Source of the DNA: Gammaproteobacteria bacterium
GTDB taxonomy: Bacteria > Pseudomonadota > Gammaproteobacteria > Pseudomonadales > Halomonadaceae
Reading direction: 5' to 3'
Length of the DNA stretch: 6,923 nt
NCBI GenBank assembly: GCA_023485185.1
Contig: JAMCZP010000293.1
Location: 1-6,923, forward strand
The notes beneath the pieces were generated by a model that was not told the origin of the DNA, did not search any database, and worked only from the letters and a program-made list of their open reading frames with translations. Within the stretch, counting starts at the first letter, position 1. The number at the start of each line of letters is the position of its first letter. The position numbers and the translations under genes are program-made. This document shows, piece after piece, positions 6,242-6,923 of the stretch.

Positions 6242-6451
6242 CTATCTATTAAATTTATGGGACTGGATTCATCAGAAGCCTTACAGTCATTTATGCATTA
6301 AATTTTACATCTTAGTTTGTGACAGAATTTAGTGTGCGCATTTGGCATTAAATTACCTAATTAGTATTTTTAAAAACATCTACATCCCCTTTATCATAGG
6401 CAATTTCGGGCAATAATAATAAATAAGGGAGTACAAAGAAGATCAAGCTGA
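6242..6451. other. AT-rich segment next to the attachment site
   Basis: I see no gene in these 210 bases on either strand. The composition drops abruptly relative to the metal operon. ATTAAATT occurs at 6248-6255, 6297-6304 and 6347-6354, the last two inside a longer shared GCATTAAATT. The regular spacing and position next to a tRNA fragment suggest arm-type integrase or accessory-protein binding sites of an attachment region. Confidence 0.5.
6248..6354. repeat. Three ATTAAATT direct repeats spaced about 50 bp
   Basis: Copies start at 6248, 6297 and 6347, giving intervals of 49 and 50 bp. The second and third extend to GCATTAAATT. In AT-rich DNA some repetition is expected by chance, but the even spacing, near five helical turns, is notable. 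Confidence 0.5.
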
Positions 6452-6501
6452 TCCGGCTCATAACCCGAAGGTCATCGGTTCAAATCCGGTCCCCGCTACC
6501 A
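6452..6501 (+). tRNA. 3' fragment of tRNA-fMet(CAT), likely distal att site
   Basis: The sequence matches the 3' part of initiator tRNA from the anticodon stem-loop to CCA. The loop is CTCATAA with anticodon CAT at 6459-6461, and the three consecutive C residues on the 3' side of the stem are an initiator hallmark. The variable loop is AGGTC, the T-arm is ATCGG-TTCAAAT-CCGGT, the acceptor strand is CCCCGCT, then A and CCA at 6499-6501. No D-arm or 5' acceptor strand lies upstream, so this is not a working gene. Identity begins within the anticodon stem, a usual crossover place for tyrosine integrases, and the fragment is followed by a terminator as a native tRNA gene would be. Confidence 0.85.
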
Positions 6502-6509
6502 ATATTTTG

Positions 6510-6547
6510 AAAGGCAGATCAGTTAATTACTGGCCTGCCTTTTTTTA
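6510..6547 (+). terminator. Rho-independent terminator after the tRNA fragment
   Basis: AAAGGCAG (6510-6517) pairs with CTGCCTTT (6535-6542). An inner CAGT/ACTG stem (6520-6523 with 6529-6532) closes a five-base TAATT loop. A run of T residues follows on the plus strand to 6546. It starts nine bases past the CCA and is presumably the original terminator of the tRNA-fMet gene. Confidence 0.85.
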
Positions 6548-6613
6548 TGTCTAATAATTGCGAAGAGCGTGCACTAGAACTGAAGGTGGTGAACCCAGCT
6601 CCCATTACCTAAC

Positions 6614-6637
6614 ATCGAAAAGACTGTATTTTTCGAT
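6614..6637. repeat. AT-rich inverted repeat
   Basis: ATCGAAAA (6614-6621) and TTTTCGAT (6630-6637) are perfect complements around an 8-base loop. A run of seven T residues follows at about 6644-6650 on the plus strand. It may be a weak secondary terminator; no gene between it and the stronger terminator upstream needs one. Confidence 0.4.
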
Positions 6638-6666
6638 TATCCGCTTTTTTTGCATCTGATTTTTAT

Positions 6667-6706
6667 GGAAAGCCGTTACCAAAAAAGTAGCGGCTTTTCC
6701 CTTTTT
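6667..6706 (+). terminator. Strong hairpin between the tRNA fragment and the LysR-type gene
   Basis: GGAAAGCCGTTAC (6667-6679) pairs with GTAGCGGCTTTTCC (6687-6700), with one bulged T and one G-T pair, around a CAAAAAA loop. CTTTTT follows on the plus strand, so as a terminator it acts on plus-strand transcripts. It lies six bases beyond the stop of the minus-strand LysR-type gene and could also stabilise or end that transcript, though the minus side lacks a T-run after the stem. Confidence 0.65.
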
Positions 6707-6712
6707 AGCTGA

Positions 6713-6923
6713 TCAATATATAACCTCTTCCCTCTCGCGCCAGCGGTCCCAGTGCGGCGTAGGCCCGACCGTCTCAAATAGATGCTCCAAAAAAGCGCTC
6801 ACCTTGCGCGTGTGCAGGCGGCGCTGGGCATAAAGCACGTGAATGTCGCGTCTACCCGGCATGACCTCGCACTCCCACCCTTCGAGTACCGGTAGTAGCG
6901 CGCCTGAAGCCAACTCGTCGGCA
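6713..6923 (-). CDS. LysR-family transcriptional regulator, C-terminal 69 residues
   Basis: The frame is open at the right edge of the window and ends at TGA 6715-6713. The visible part reads ADELASGALLPVLEGWE, then PGRRDIHVLYAQRRLHTRKV and SAFLEHLFE. This is the standard end of the LysR substrate-binding domain: a leucine-rich G-x-L-x-P-x-L-x-x-W strand-helix, the I-x-x-L/V-Y-P/A-x-R-R strand, and the final F-x-x-x-L helix. The DNA-binding domain is outside the window, so target genes and ligand cannot be inferred. The tail after the last helix (VGPTPHWDRWREREEVIY) is longer than usual and rich in charged residues. It lies beyond the tRNA fragment and so is probably chromosomal backbone. Confidence 0.88.
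   Translation of the reverse strand, partial: ADELASGALLPVLEGWECEVMPGRRDIHVLYAQRRLHTRKVSAFLEHLFETVGPTPHWDRWREREEVIY

Noticed and set aside
6380..6501. A complete tRNA-fMet gene
   Set aside because: The bases upstream of the anticodon stem contain no D-arm or 5' acceptor strand, so only the 3' part is present.
1..6923. CRISPR array, rRNA or replication origin
   Set aside because: No regularly spaced palindromic repeats, rRNA-like sequence or iteron/DnaA-box cluster was seen.

Overview
The window looks like the right-hand end of a genomic island in a gammaproteobacterium, quite possibly a Halomonas-like halophile. That assignment rests on gene style and on the initiator-tRNA fragment, not on any marker gene. 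Every recognisable protein gene lies on the minus strand, so transcription runs from high to low coordinates.

Positions 1-2646 hold three minus-strand genes. First comes an Rpn-family PD-(D/E)XK nuclease (2636-1677) with a 32-bp concentric palindrome about 86 bp upstream. Next is a 175-residue protein with a ParB-like patch (1581-1054). Last is an unrecognised large protein that starts at 1034 and is still open at base 1. The last two are 19 bp apart and probably co-transcribed. They may be part of a mobile-element module whose remainder lies off the left edge.

Positions 2643-2834 are intergenic. Positions 2845-3787 are a decayed IS5-family insertion sequence: the transposase frame has two in-frame TGA codons and lacks the C-terminal part that should carry the last DDE acid.

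Positions 3817-6015 form a compact metal-handling operon ending at a hairpin terminator. In transcription order it encodes a His/Cys-rich exported or membrane-anchored protein (DUF2946/CopL-like), an exported YncE-type beta-propeller, a 55-residue single-span membrane protein, and an exported DUF411 (CopG-type) copper-binding protein. The last three are joined by 4-base ATGA overlaps, so their synthesis should be translationally coupled. A short high-GC3 remnant of another gene (6137-6241) lies just upstream, suggesting that the locus was once longer.

At about 6241 the sequence turns AT-rich, with three ATTAAATT repeats about 50 bp apart. This stretch ends in the 3' 50 bases of tRNA-fMet (to 6501) followed by a terminator. 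That is the expected layout of the distal attachment site of an element integrated in tRNA-fMet: island to the left, chromosome to the right. The chromosomal side begins with two hairpins and the 3' end of a LysR-family regulator gene that runs off the right edge.
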